From positions 1-64,000 of the forward strand of contig NZ_JQKH01000006.1 in assembly GCF_000745955.1 (NCBI RefSeq): a stretch of 64,000 bases of DNA, read 5' to 3'. Position 1 is the first letter of the stretch, and every line of letters starts with the position of its first letter. Below the pieces are notes generated by a model, which had not been told where the DNA came from, did no database searches, and saw only the letters and a list, made by a program, of their open reading frames with translations. Origin of the DNA: Alysiella crassa DSM 2578 (GTDB taxonomy: Bacteria; Pseudomonadota; Gammaproteobacteria; Burkholderiales; Neisseriaceae). A program made the translations under genes and the position numbers. Below are positions 41,112 to 49,788 of the stretch, in pieces.

Positions 41112-41759
41112 TTATAAAGCGCGGTCAAAAAACAAATCCACACCTGATTGTTCCGACATATTCATCACATAATTCAATAAATTATCGGGAAACACCAATC
41201 CGCGCACCATCGTTAAATTCCGCAATACTGGGAAAATCAACACATCGTCCACACTCACGCTTTCGCCATTCAAATAATTTTCTGACAAAGCCAATGCGCT
41301 CAAATCCGCCAAATCCGCATGAATTTGCGCCAAATATTCCGCCGTTTTATTCAGATTTTTTTCAAAGCTGCCTATGGTTTTTTCTTTTTTATCAACAAAA
41401 TACTTAATGGCTTCGGGCGTGGCAAATTCCGCCAAACCCAATTTCACATCACGCGGCTGCACCAAACGATTGTAGTATTCGTTCACGCGCTCAAACCACG
41501 CTTGCACTTCGGCTCGCGCTGGCGCAAGCGGCGGATTGCCCGATAATTCATTGAGATAATGCACAATATCCAAACTTTCACCCATGTGCGAGCCATCGGG
41601 TTTTTGCAAAATGGGGACTTGTTTCGCGCCAATCAAGCCGATGGGTGTGGCTTCGTCATCGTTGAGCAAGACGATTTCTTCCACCGCCATTTGGCGCACG
41701 CCCGCCATCAGGCGCGCGCGGACACAGAAAGGGCAATGGTCGTAAATGTATAATTTCAT
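41112..41759 (-). CDS. grxB: glutaredoxin 2
   Basis: A 215-residue, GST-fold glutaredoxin. The active site is CPFC at residues 9-12 in MKLYIYDHCPFCVRARLMAG; KQVPILQKPDGSHMGESLDIVHYLNE is the glutathione-binding part, and an all-helical C-terminal domain follows. It reduces protein disulphides with glutathione. GshA, encoded 850 bp upstream on the same strand, makes its co-substrate precursor; hisH lies between the two. Confidence 0.95.
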   Translation of the reverse strand: MKLYIYDHCPFCVRARLMAGVRQMAVEEIVLLNDDEATPIGLIGAKQVPILQKPDGSHMGESLDIVHYLNELSGNPPLAPARAEVQAWFERVNEYYNRLVQPRDVKLGLAEFATPEAIKYFVDKKEKTIGSFEKNLNKTAEYLAQIHADLADLSALALSENYLNGESVSVDDVLIFPVLRNLTMVRGLVFPDNLLNYVMNMSEQSGVDLFFDRAL

Positions 41760-41805
41760 TTTGTTTTTCCGTTATGTGAATATTTGATTTTCAGGCTGCC
41801 TGAAT

Positions 41806-42441
41806 TTACCAATTGATAAAATTACGCAATAAAATCAAGCCAGCGTCATGGCTTTTTTCCGTGTGAAATTGCGTGGCAAACACATTGTCTTTGCCAACAA
41901 TGCAAGCAAATTCATTGGGATACTCGCTGCTACCCAATACAATCTGGTCATCATTCGGCGCAAAATAATAGCTGTGGACAAAATAAAAATGTGCCAAATC
42001 AGCCACATCTTTAAATAATGGGTGGGTTTGGGTTTGGCGAACTGTGTTCCAGCCCATGTGTGGCACTTTTAATTTATTGCCGTGCGAGTCGGTGGCGGGC
42101 GCAAAACGCTTCACGCTGCCTGAAAACCAGCCCAAACCAGCCGTATCGCCTTCTTCGCTGTGGTCAAACAATAATTGTGCGCCCACGCAAATGCCGAAAA
42201 AAGGTTTATTTTTCAAACCATCTAACACGGCTTCGCGCAAACCGCTTTGATTGAGCGCGTTCATGCAATCGGGCATGGCACCTTGTCCGGGGAAAATGAT
42301 TTTGTCGGCGCGAAGCACCATTTCGGGGTCGGCGGTGAGCGTGATATTTGCGCTGCTGTGCGCCAATTGCGCGGCGGCTTGCACCGATTTTTGCACAGAA
42401 TGCAAATTGCCCATGCCGTAATCTACAATGGTAATATTCAT
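41806..42441 (-). CDS. hisH: imidazole glycerol phosphate synthase glutaminase subunit HisH
   Basis: A 211-residue class-I glutamine amidotransferase. The nucleophile Cys lies in FFGICVGAQLLFDHSEEG and the catalytic His and Glu in ATQFHTEKSHDAG. It feeds ammonia to HisF, whose gene is 29 kb away. The start MNITIVDYGMGNLHSV at 42441 follows AAAAGGAAAAAA; a longer frame upstream runs through a repeat. DUS copies lie on both sides. Confidence 0.96.
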   Translation of the reverse strand: MNITIVDYGMGNLHSVQKSVQAAAQLAHSSANITLTADPEMVLRADKIIFPGQGAMPDCMNALNQSGLREAVLDGLKNKPFFGICVGAQLLFDHSEEGDTAGLGWFSGSVKRFAPATDSHGNKLKVPHMGWNTVRQTQTHPLFKDVADLAHFYFVHSYYFAPNDDQIVLGSSEYPNEFACIVGKDNVFATQFHTEKSHDAGLILLRNFINW

Positions 42442-42469
42442 TTTTTTCCTTTTTAATGAATGATTTGAA

Positions 42470-42596
42470 TGTTCAGGTTGCCTGAAATCTATCCCCTCCC
42501 ACGCTGGCGGGGGAGGTCTGCCCCGTTGGGGCGGGGGAGGGGACAGATTATTGGTAAACAAAAATTGTCGTGTACTGAAAGGCAGCCTGAAACCAA
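42470..42596. repeat. CCCTCC-type repeat with half-arm
   Basis: A DUS-like TTCAGGTTGCCTGAAA at 42473, then CTATCCCCTCCCACGC, GGGGGAGG and GGCGGGGGAGGGGACAG blocks, then AAAAATTGTCGTGTACTGAAAGG and a DUS. It combines the CCCTCC core with the GTACACGAC arm, as at 30634-30766. It lies between gshA and hisH. Confidence 0.6.
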
Positions 42597-42606
42597 ATGG
42601 CGCAAC

Positions 42607-43947
42607 TTATTTCGCCAATTCCAACGAAGCCGCCAACAAAGACAAACGCGCCATCACGCCATACACATACAAGCGATTGGACGAACAATCGGGCTGTTCC
42701 GCATTCGGACGAGCCATGCCCAATTCGTCCCATTGTTCAAACACGCGTTTGCAATGAATTTCGGTTTCCACATCATTTGCGCTGCCCGCATTGGGAATGC
42801 TTTGATTTAATGGCACAAACACCATGCCACCCGCATTCAAATTCTCATCATTGCCGCGCCCTTCGTGGACACGGAAAAAACCGCCAATCACAAACCTGTC
42901 CATCATATACACCACAGGTTCGCACACCGCATTGTCCAAAGTCTCGTAAGTATAAATCCCTTCCTGAACAATCACTTCCGATACTTCCAAACCTTCTTTG
43001 ACTTTCGCCATTTTATTGCGATTTTTGCGATTCAAGCCGCGCACTTCGTCCGCCGATTTCACGCTCATCACGCCCATGCCATAAGTGCCAGCGTCCGCTT
43101 TCACAATCACAAAAGGCTTGTCGGTAATGCCTTTTTCATCGTATTTGGCTTGGATTTTTGCCAACACGCGTTCCACCGCGTCCGCCAAAGCGTCTTCGCC
43201 TTCGCGTTCTTGGAAATCCAGTCCGCCCACATATTCAAAATAGGGATTAATTTGCCATTCATCTATTTGTAATAACTCAGCAAATTGTTTGGCGACTGTG
43301 TTGTAGGCTTCAAAATGCTGGGTTTTGCGGCGCGTTGTCCAGCCACCGTGTAGCGGCGGCAAAATGGTTTGCGATAAGCCTTGCAAAATTTCGGGTACAC
43401 CGCCAGATAAATCATTGTTTAACAAAATAAAACAAGGAGAAAAACCATCAGCCAAATGAATGCGTTCACGCGTGCGTAATAAGGGTTCAATCAGCAATTT
43501 GTCGCCATTGGCGGTTTCAAATTCGGTCGCTTCGGTCAATTCTGGGTTGAACGAACCAATGCGCACCACAAAACCCGCATTGCGCAAAATGCCTGCCAAT
43601 GCAAAAACATTCTGTAAATAGAATGTGTTACGCGTATGATTTTCGGGAATCAGCAAAACCGATTTGGCGGTTTCGCAAGCGCGTTCTACTGCATCTTGGG
43701 CGGCGATGGTAGCGAGTGGAATGAAATTGGGGTTGAGATTATTGAATCCCCCTGGGAAGAGATTCATGTCTATGCTTGCCATTTTGTAGCCAGCGTTGCG
43801 AATGTCCACCGAGCCATAAAAGGGCGGGGCGTGTTCCTGCCATTGTTGGCGAAACCATGCTTCAATGCGGCTGTGGTTTTGCAGGATTTTTTGTTCAAAA
43901 TCTTGCAAATGTTGCGCGTAGTTGGGGGAAATTTGGGGGAGTTTCAT
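42607..43947 (-). CDS. gshA: glutamate-cysteine ligase, proteobacterial GshA type
   Basis: A 446-residue enzyme for the first step of glutathione synthesis. The sequence is of the type found in beta-proteobacteria and acidithiobacilli, not the E. coli type: YGSVDIRNAGYKMASIDMNLFPGGFNNL, IPENHTRNTFYLQNV, FVIVKADAGTYGMGVM and PVVYMMDRFVIGGFFRVHEGRGNDENLNAGGMVF are the marks I recognise. The start is not backed by a strong ribosome-binding site. It lies upstream of hisH and grxB on the same strand, separated by repeats. Confidence 0.92.
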   Translation of the reverse strand: MKLPQISPNYAQHLQDFEQKILQNHSRIEAWFRQQWQEHAPPFYGSVDIRNAGYKMASIDMNLFPGGFNNLNPNFIPLATIAAQDAVERACETAKSVLLIPENHTRNTFYLQNVFALAGILRNAGFVVRIGSFNPELTEATEFETANGDKLLIEPLLRTRERIHLADGFSPCFILLNNDLSGGVPEILQGLSQTILPPLHGGWTTRRKTQHFEAYNTVAKQFAELLQIDEWQINPYFEYVGGLDFQEREGEDALADAVERVLAKIQAKYDEKGITDKPFVIVKADAGTYGMGVMSVKSADEVRGLNRKNRNKMAKVKEGLEVSEVIVQEGIYTYETLDNAVCEPVVYMMDRFVIGGFFRVHEGRGNDENLNAGGMVFVPLNQSIPNAGSANDVETEIHCKRVFEQWDELGMARPNAEQPDCSSNRLYVYGVMARLSLLAASLELAK

Positions 43948-44026
43948 GGTATTGTCCTTTTATTATGATGTTTCAGGCTGCCTGAATAAAAAATATTTTC
44001 GCCGAATATTATAAACGCGATTGCCT

Positions 44027-44180
44027 TTTCAGGCAGCCTTTTAGTACGCGACAAAATAACAGTAGGGTGCGCCGCGCGCATCAATCCCACCACAATATTT
44101 AAATTATTCAGTTATTTGGTGCGCACGGCGCATCCTACATTTTGGCGATTGGAAAAATTGTCGTGTACTTTCAGGCAGTC
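44027..44180. repeat. DUS-armed GTAGGGTGCG repeat
   Basis: DUS, TTTAGTACGCGACAAAATAACA arm, core 44062-44138 (GTAGGGTGCGCCGCGCGCA to GGCGCATCCTAC), arm AAAATTGTCGTGTACTTTC, then an altered DUS (AGGCAGTCTTTT) that is shared with the next element. Confidence 0.7.
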
Positions 44181-44310
44181 TTTTACTACCCTACAAAAAA
44201 TATTGCTTGCAATCGTTGAGATACCAGCATTTCGCTCCCTCTCTCCTGTGGGAGAGGGGACAGGTAGGCGGTAGGCAAAAATTTGTAGGGTAGTGAAAGG
44301 CAGCCTGAAA
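44165..44310. repeat. CCCTCTCC-core repeat with TACCCTACAAAA arms
   Basis: Arm TTACTACCCTACAAAAAATATTG, then ATCGTTGAGATACCA, core CTCCCTCTCTCCTGTGGGAGAGGGGACAGG, mirrored arm AAATTTGTAGGGTAGTGAAAGG and DUS. It is the uninterrupted counterpart of the element at 45-430. Confidence 0.65.
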
Positions 44311-44369
44311 ATGTAAATCGGCAGAATAAACGCGATTTGGGGAAATAATGATATTTTCAGGCTGCCTTT

Positions 44370-44378
44370 TGTTATAAT
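44370..44378 (+). promoter_or_regulatory. extended -10 element for cysS
   Basis: TGTTATAAT, a perfect TATAAT (44373-44378) with the TG extension, about 36 bp before the cysS start. No good -35 box at the usual distance, which is tolerated with an extended -10. Confidence 0.5.
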
Positions 44379-44413
44379 TGCGCCGTTTTATTTATTTTGA
44401 TTAGAGAAAAATC

Positions 44414-45832
44414 ATGCTTCATCTTTACAACACCCTAACACGCCAAAAAGAAAAATTTGAACCCATTGACCCGAAAAATGTCCGCATGTACGTTTGCGGC
44501 ATGACGGTTTACGATTATTGTCATTTGGGACACGCGCGTGTGTTGGTGGTGTTTGACATGATTGCGCGGTGGTTGCGCCAACGCGGCTATCCGCTCACTT
44601 ACGTCCGCAATATTACCGATATTGACGACAAAATCATTGCCCGCGCCAATGAACGTGGTGTCAGCATTCAAGCATTGACCGAAGAATTTATCCAAGCCAT
44701 GAATGAAGATTCAGACGCGCTCGGCGTGCAACGCCCCGATGTGGAACCCAAAGCCACGCTGCACATTCCGCAAATGATTGCGATGATTGAACAATTGATT
44801 GCCAATGGCAAAGCCTACCCCGCCGCCAATGGCGATGTGTATTACGCCGTACGCGAATTTGCCGCTTATGGACAATTATCAGGCAAAAGTTTGGACGATT
44901 TACGCGCGGGCGAACGTGTGGAAGTGGACAATTTCAAACGCGACCCATTGGATTTTGTGTTGTGGAAAGCGGCAAAACCCGAAGAACCACATTGGGAAAG
45001 CCCATGGGGCAATGGTCGCCCTGGTTGGCATATTGAATGTTCCGCGATGGGCGGCGATTTGTTTGGCGAGACGTTTGATATTCACGGCGGCGGCGCGGAT
45101 TTGCAATTTCCCCATCACGAAAATGAAATTGCGCAAAGCTGTGGTGCACACGGCGGTTTGTGCGGACACCATGCGCCTCAAGTTGGCGAAAAACGCATTG
45201 ATAGCCATGTAAAATATTGGTTACACAATGGTTTTATTCGCGTGGACAATGAAAAAATGTCCAAATCGCTGGGCAATTTTTTCACCATTCGCGATGTGTT
45301 GAAAAAATACCAACCCGAAGTTATCCGCTTTTTTATTTTACGCGCCCACTATCGCAGCCCTTTGAATTATTCAGACGCGCATTTAGATGACGCGAAAAAC
45401 TCATTGGCGCGTTTATACAATACTTTGAATAATATTGCGCCCACCGAGTTTGCATTATCCGAACAGGCAAACGAGTACACGCAAAAATTTTTCGCGGCAA
45501 TGGACGATGATTTCGGCACGGCGGAAGCGATGGCGGTGTTGTTTGAAATCGCCAATGAAGCGAATAAGCAAAACAGCGCGGAACTTTCAGGCTGCCTGAA
45601 AACTTTGGGCGGTGTATTGGGTTTATTGCAGGACAATCCGCAGGCGTTTTTGCAAGGTGGCGACACGGCGGAAGGTTTGTCGGCAGATGAAATTAATGAT
45701 TTGATTGCACAACGCAAAATTGCGCGTGAAACCAAAAATTGGGCGGAATCTGACCGCATTCGTGATATTTTGGCGGAACACAAAATCACGGTGCGCGATG
45801 GCGCAGATGGCACAACTTGGACGCGTGGATAA
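44414..45832 (+). CDS. cysS: cysteinyl-tRNA synthetase
   Basis: A 472-residue class-I synthetase. Zinc ligand C28 lies in [20 protein letters not shown], which also holds the HIGH motif as HLGH; the KMSKS loop is [11 protein letters not shown]. Other zinc ligands lie in WHIECSAM and [15 protein letters not shown]. The anticodon-binding helical end is complete. A DUS encodes [11 protein letters not shown] in the C-terminal domain. A promoter with extended -10 precedes it, and a DUS inverted pair follows. Confidence 0.98.
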   Translation: MLHLYNTLTRQKEKFEPIDPKNVRMYVCGMTVYDYCHLGHARVLVVFDMIARWLRQRGYPLTYVRNITDIDDKIIARANERGVSIQALTEEFIQAMNEDSDALGVQRPDVEPKATLHIPQMIAMIEQLIANGKAYPAANGDVYYAVREFAAYGQLSGKSLDDLRAGERVEVDNFKRDPLDFVLWKAAKPEEPHWESPWGNGRPGWHIECSAMGGDLFGETFDIHGGGADLQFPHHENEIAQSCGAHGGLCGHHAPQVGEKRIDSHVKYWLHNGFIRVDNEKMSKSLGNFFTIRDVLKKYQPEVIRFFILRAHYRSPLNYSDAHLDDAKNSLARLYNTLNNIAPTEFALSEQANEYTQKFFAAMDDDFGTAEAMAVLFEIANEANKQNSAELSGCLKTLGGVLGLLQDNPQAFLQGGDTAEGLSADEINDLIAQRKIARETKNWAESDRIRDILAEHKITVRDGADGTTWTRG

Positions 45833-45836
45833 AATG

Positions 45837-45873
45837 TTCAGGCAGCCTGAAAATGGTTTTCAGGCTGCCTGAA
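45837..45873. terminator. DUS inverted pair behind cysS
   Basis: TTCAGGCAGCCTGAAAA (45837-45853) and TTTTCAGGCTGCCTGAA (45857-45873) form a 17-bp stem with a 3-base loop, followed by ATATATTTTTAAA. Confidence 0.6.
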
Positions 45874-45889
45874 ATATATTTTTAAATAG

Positions 45890-46093
45890 AATTTTCAACT
45901 GGTTAAACAGAAAAGGTCATTTGCTGAATTGGAACGCGGTTTATACGAAACATTGAGCCAGCAGCCCGCCAATGAAGCCGAGCGCACCATTTCATTAAAA
46001 TGGACACGTGATAAAAAGGACTCCAAAAAAGTTTTGGTGGAACAAATGGATGAAACAAATGGCAAGGGCTTTTGTTATCGTGTAGCGCAGTAA
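45890..46093 (+). pseudogene. possible gene remnant without a start codon
   Basis: Sixty-seven sense codons run from just after an in-frame TAG (45887-45889) to TAA at 46091. The translation (QLVKQKRSFAELERGLYETL, then SQQPANEAERTISLKWTRD, ending GKGFCYRVAQ) looks protein-like, with an even mix of charged residues, but the only ATG lies near the end. A TTG at 45929 could start a 54-residue product with a distant AAAAGG. I do not recognise it; it may be the C-terminal remnant of a lost gene. Confidence 0.4.
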
Positions 46094-46166
46094 TGTTTTT
46101 GCGGCAGCCTGAAAATCTATGAACACAGAGTAGGGGCTAGACCACCAAAAACATTCTGAAAAAACA

Positions 46167-46209
46167 CTTCAGGCAGCCTGCTGAAAACGATGGTTCAGGC
46201 TGCCTGAAG
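46167..46209. terminator. DUS inverted pair behind the TetR gene
   Basis: CTTCAGGCAGCCTG (46167-46180) pairs with CAGGCTGCCTGAAG (46196-46209) just past the stop codon of the minus-strand regulator gene. Confidence 0.5.
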
Positions 46210-46222
46210 ATTGTGTGCAAAA

Positions 46223-46864
46223 TTATTTGGCTACCAGTAAAGCGTCAAACTCTGCCCGATGTTCTGCGCGAACATAGGGGCGAATTAAGCTCAATGAACG
46301 GTACACGCCGCGCTGTTTGGCATTTTCGGTGATTTTCACATTGGGCTGCATGGAGCTGTCAAAATCAAACCAATATTTGGTTACCAGCCAGATATTGATG
46401 GACAAATCCTGTTTGCCGCGTTCATCAATGTCTATCATGCCCAAGCTGTGCCATTGGGTGAACAATTTGACCAACAATGGGGCAATTTTGGCGCGGGTAA
46501 ACTCATTGTGTTCGCCGACCAATTCCACGCTGCGATTGAGTAAAGTATTGACATCGCTAAACAAAAAGCGATATTCCCACATCACATCGTAAATGCCCAT
46601 CATATAATCAATCATTTGCTCAATGGTTTCAGGCAGCTTGGCTTTGGACAAATAGTCCAATAATTCATTACTGTAGCGTTTGAATAATTGAATAATGATT
46701 TCGTCTTTATTATTAAAATGATAGTACAAATTACCAGGGCTAATCCCCATGTGGCTGGCGATGTGGTTGGTACTTATGTTGCGTTCGCCCTGCTCATTGA
46801 ATAGCTGCAAACTGGCTTCTACAATACGATTTGCCGTATTGGTACGAGAAGGTGGTCTAGACAT
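46223..46864 (-). CDS. TetR-family transcriptional regulator
   Basis: A 213-residue regulator. The N-terminal helix-turn-helix TANRIVEASLQLFNEQGERNISTNHIASHMGISPGNLYYHFNNKDEIIIQLF is a full TetR_N domain; the C-terminal ligand domain is long and helical, with WEYRFLFSDVNTLLNRS resembling the AefR/YbiH-like group that has an extra C-terminal tail. The start MSRPPSRTN at 46864 follows AAGGA; a much longer frame upstream lacks support. Its target is not evident: the next gene upstream is a small unknown protein in the other direction. It may repress a transporter elsewhere. Confidence 0.88.
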   Translation of the reverse strand: MSRPPSRTNTANRIVEASLQLFNEQGERNISTNHIASHMGISPGNLYYHFNNKDEIIIQLFKRYSNELLDYLSKAKLPETIEQMIDYMMGIYDVMWEYRFLFSDVNTLLNRSVELVGEHNEFTRAKIAPLLVKLFTQWHSLGMIDIDERGKQDLSINIWLVTKYWFDFDSSMQPNVKITENAKQRGVYRSLSLIRPYVRAEHRAEFDALLVAK

Positions 46865-47026
46865 GATAAATCCTTGATGTTTGAATGAAATGGTTTTAGA
46901 GTAAATGATAAATAAATTTACTTTTAAAAGCAATAAGTTAAATTTAAGTATTGATTTTTCAGGCAGCCTGAAAATGATTTCGCGTAAAATGGTTCTAATT
47001 TTAACCTTTTTCCCAAAAATTGCAAA

Positions 47027-47350
47027 ATGAAACCTGAACAATTACACAGTTGGCAGCCACAGGCAACAATTGAACAATTATCTGATTTTATTCAACAAAA
47101 TCAAACACTCATGACTTTGCTAGAAGAAGCATGGCAAAAATTTGCTGCCACGCTGCCTGATAATCCACCACCCACTTATGTGTCCAATTATGGCGAGGGC
47201 ATAGATTTGGAGACTGTGGAGCATTTCCCGATTTCACAGGAGGAAATGATTGAATTTTTAAATCATTTTGAAAAAGAGCGCTACCACAACGACCGTCCAT
47301 TTGGCGATAGTATTCACATCAATGAGCAGGATTGGACATTGAGCGAATAA
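47027..47350 (+). CDS. small acidic protein of unknown function
   Basis: A 107-residue acidic, soluble protein opening MKPEQLHSWQPQATIEQLSDFIQQNQTLM and ending IHINEQDWTLSE. Helical in its first 50 residues; the phrase PPPTYVSNYGEG and the acidic IDLETVEHFPISQEEM follow. No family recognised and no ribosome-binding site of note. It is divergent from the TetR gene, so it could be the regulator's target, but that is only a guess from position. Confidence 0.55.
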   Translation: MKPEQLHSWQPQATIEQLSDFIQQNQTLMTLLEEAWQKFAATLPDNPPPTYVSNYGEGIDLETVEHFPISQEEMIEFLNHFEKERYHNDRPFGDSIHINEQDWTLSE

Positions 47351-47356
47351 AAATAT

Positions 47357-47389
47357 TTCAGGCTGCCTGAGTATCAAGGCAGCCTGAAA
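47357..47389. terminator. DUS inverted pair between convergent genes
   Basis: TTTCAGGCTGCCT (47357-47369) and AGGCAGCCTGAAA (47377-47389), 7-base loop. It separates the small acidic protein gene and the His-rich protein gene. Confidence 0.55.
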
Positions 47390-47405
47390 AAATTCAGTTA
47401 ATAAA

Positions 47406-47741
47406 TTATTTAACAATTTCCACTGCGCCGTGGTCATCGCAATGGTCGCCGTGTTGGTGGTGCAAACGACCGTTTACAATGTAGTCAATGTGGTCGCCAT
47501 GTGGTACGGCTTCGTGTCCGCAGCCTTCGCCGTGAATGTGTCCCGCGCATTCGTGGGTGGGGTTGCAGCCGTCTGGGTTTTGCTCGTTCACGTCCAAAAC
47601 GTGTTCATCGTAATGTCCGTTGTGTTCGTGGTGCAAATGACCATCGTGCAAGTAGTCAATGTGGTCGCCGTGTTTGATGGCGGTGTGTCCGCAATTTGCG
47701 CCGTGTTGATGGTCGTGGTTGGCATGAGTTTGACAAGTCAT
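47406..47741 (-). CDS. histidine-rich, probably metal-binding protein
   Basis: A 111-residue protein with about a quarter His and several Cys. Two copies of one unit are seen: GHTAIKHGDHIDYLHDGHLHHEHNGH and GHEAVPHGDHIDYIVNGRLHHQHGDH, each ending in an HxxHxxH cluster and separated by a DGCNPTHECAGHIHGEGC stretch. It has no signal peptide. GGGAGTAACAAA before ATG 47741 fixes the start. The make-up suggests storage or transfer of Zn or Ni inside the cell. It is divergent from the yojI-like exporter gene; a TGCTATAGCA palindrome (47841-47850) lies between them and might be an operator. Confidence 0.75.
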   Translation of the reverse strand: MTCQTHANHDHQHGANCGHTAIKHGDHIDYLHDGHLHHEHNGHYDEHVLDVNEQNPDGCNPTHECAGHIHGEGCGHEAVPHGDHIDYIVNGRLHHQHGDHCDDHGAVEIVK

Positions 47742-47920
47742 TTTGTTACTCCCTATTTGGGTTTGGTTAAGAATGTCTGCATTGTAAATAAATAAATATA
47801 AAATTGCAAGTAATTTATTGATTATAAAAGAAATTTGCTGTGCTATAGCATAACAAGAAAATAAAATTTCAGGCTGCCTGAAAAATTGATTCACTATTTT
47901 TATTTAAAGAAATCAATATT

Positions 47921-49573
47921 ATGGAAATTATTAAACTGATTTATATACAACATCAACGCGCTTTTTGGCAAATGTTTGCGCTCACACTGCTGTCGGGTGG
48001 TTTGGGGATTGCAACATTATCCTATATAAACAATTATTTATTGCGCGATAATCAATTGAATAGTGGCGGCATTGGCACATTTTTATTGTTGGTGGCGGTG
48101 TATTTTGTTGTGGCGAGTGTGGCGCAAATACAACTGGCGCGTTTGGGGCAGCGTTTCATTTACGACACGCAAACCCAGTTTGTGAAACGCATTTTGGACA
48201 GCCATGACGAGCAAATTCAATGGATAGGCAAACCCAAAATTCTCGCCAGTTTGTCTAATGACATACGCAGCTTGTCCATTGCGTTTACTCGGCTGCCTGA
48301 ATTGGTGCAGGGGGCGTTGTTTACGCTGGTGTGTAGTTTGTATCTGATTGTTTTATCGTTTAAATTATTTTTGGTTACGGCAATTTTGATGGCGGCGATG
48401 ATTGTGGGAACGCATTTTGTGGTAAAAAAACACTATGGCAGTTTCCGCGCCATGCGCAATGCTGAAGACGAAATTCAGCAACATTATGAAACTGCGTTGG
48501 ACGGTCATAAGGAATTGAAATTAAACCGTTTTCGTGCCGAGCGTTTTTACCGCGAAGATTTTTTGCCGCAAGCCGAACAACGCCGCAGCACCCATGTGGA
48601 AGCGGACGCGTATCATGCGGTGGCGGTGAATTGGGGTAATAGCGTGATGTTGGCGGTGGTGGGAATTATCTTTTATTTATCAATACAATATGATTGGGCG
48701 AGCCTGTCCGATGCCGCTACGATTACCATGACGGTGCTGTTTATGCGTTCACCGCTCACGGCGGCGATTGGCGCGTTTCCTGCCATGTTGCAAAGTCAGG
48801 TGGGCTTGAAGGCGTTACAGCGTTTGGGTTTGGCAGATTATCATGCTGATTTTCATGGTGATTTCAGGCTGCCTGAAAATTGGCAAACCATACGTTTGGA
48901 ACAAATCAGCTATGCTTATCCCGTGCAAGGTGGGCAGCATTTCTCATTGCAACCAATTGATTTGACTTTAAAACGCGGCGAAACGGTGTTTTTGATTGGT
49001 GGCAATGGTTCGGGTAAATCCACTTTGTCTATGGTGTTGGCGGGTTTGTACACGCCGACTGCAGGGAAAATTTTTGTTGATGATATTGAAATCACAGAGA
49101 AAAATCGTGATGCTTATCGTCAATTATTTGCCAGCGTATTCACCGATTTTCATATTTTTGAACAATTGATGGACGGCGTGGGCGCAGACGTGGCAGACGA
49201 AAAAATTGACGAATGGTTGGCGCATTTACAATTAAGCGATAAAGTTAAAATTGAACAAAAACGCATATTAAACAGCAAATTATCACAAGGGCAACGCAAA
49301 CGCCTTGCCCTGATGATAGCTGCGCTGGAACGCCGCAGTTTGATGATTTTGGACGAGTGGGCGGCTGACCAAGACCCGCAATTTCGCCGTGTGTTTTATG
49401 AAAATTTGCTGCCTTTGCTGAAAAATCAAGGCTATACCGTGTTTGCGATTAGCCATGACGATAAATATTTCCACCACGCCGAACGCATGATTGCCATGAA
49501 ACACGGCGTGTTGAGCGAATTGGACATGGACGGCGCGAAAATAGTCGCAGACGCGCAAAGTCGCGGAGAATAA
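47921..49573 (+). CDS. yojI: ABC exporter, YojI / cyclic-peptide type
   Basis: A 550-residue fused exporter: six membrane helices in residues 1-290 and an ATPase from 320. Walker A IGGNGSGKSTLS, signature LSQGQRKRLALMIA, Walker B SLMILDEWAADQDP; the WAADQDP wording is typical of the SyrD/PvdE/YojI group of cyclic-peptide and siderophore exporters. E. coli YojI exports microcin J25. No peptide or siderophore synthesis gene is nearby. A DUS encodes DFRLPENWQ in the linker between the membrane and ATPase domains. Confidence 0.9.
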   Translation: MEIIKLIYIQHQRAFWQMFALTLLSGGLGIATLSYINNYLLRDNQLNSGGIGTFLLLVAVYFVVASVAQIQLARLGQRFIYDTQTQFVKRILDSHDEQIQWIGKPKILASLSNDIRSLSIAFTRLPELVQGALFTLVCSLYLIVLSFKLFLVTAILMAAMIVGTHFVVKKHYGSFRAMRNAEDEIQQHYETALDGHKELKLNRFRAERFYREDFLPQAEQRRSTHVEADAYHAVAVNWGNSVMLAVVGIIFYLSIQYDWASLSDAATITMTVLFMRSPLTAAIGAFPAMLQSQVGLKALQRLGLADYHADFHGDFRLPENWQTIRLEQISYAYPVQGGQHFSLQPIDLTLKRGETVFLIGGNGSGKSTLSMVLAGLYTPTAGKIFVDDIEITEKNRDAYRQLFASVFTDFHIFEQLMDGVGADVADEKIDEWLAHLQLSDKVKIEQKRILNSKLSQGQRKRLALMIAALERRSLMILDEWAADQDPQFRRVFYENLLPLLKNQGYTVFAISHDDKYFHHAERMIAMKHGVLSELDMDGAKIVADAQSRGE

Positions 49574-49577
49574 CTGG

Positions 49578-49780
49578 GTAGGCAGCCTGAAAGTACGCGA
49601 CAAAAATAATAATTTTGTTAGAAGTCATTAATGTACCAGCCATTTTACTCCCTCTCCTTGTGGGAGAGGGCTGGGGAGAGGGAAAAATCGTTGAGCATTG
49701 CGAACTTTACCCTCTCCCATAAGGAGAGGGGATTAAATTGTGGCACATCACAAATTCTGCTGCATATTTCAGGCAGCCTG
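49578..49780. repeat. CCCTCTCC-type repeat with one GTACGCGAC arm
   Basis: A DUS with arm AGTACGCGACAAAAATAATAA, then ACTCCCTCTCCTTGTGGGAGAGGG, CTGGGGAGAGGGAAAAATCG and CTTTACCCTCTCCCATAAGGAGAGGGG blocks, ending near a DUS at 49768-49782. It fills the gap between yojI and prmC. Confidence 0.6.
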
Positions 49781-49788
49781 AAACGTGT

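Larger units (their letters stand above)
43948..44413. other. intergenic region gshA / cysS
   Basis: A 466-bp divergent gap made almost wholly of repeats: DUS near 43972, GTAGGGTGCG element 44027-44180, CCCTCTCC element 44165-44310, and a DUS plus the cysS -10 box near 44355-44378. No coding sequence seen. Confidence 0.7.
45833..46222. other. intergenic region cysS / TetR gene
   Basis: This 390-bp gap between convergent genes holds DUS pairs at 45837-45873 and 46167-46209 and the protein-like open frame at 45890-46093. Nothing else was seen. Confidence 0.6.

Noticed and set aside
42469-42810. Plus-strand open frames opposite gshA and hisH
   Set aside because: They overlap well-identified minus-strand genes and owe their length to codon bias on the other strand.
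449-44138. CRISPR array made of the GTAGGGTGCG repeats
   Set aside because: Copies are kilobases apart with no regular spacers, and no cas gene was seen.
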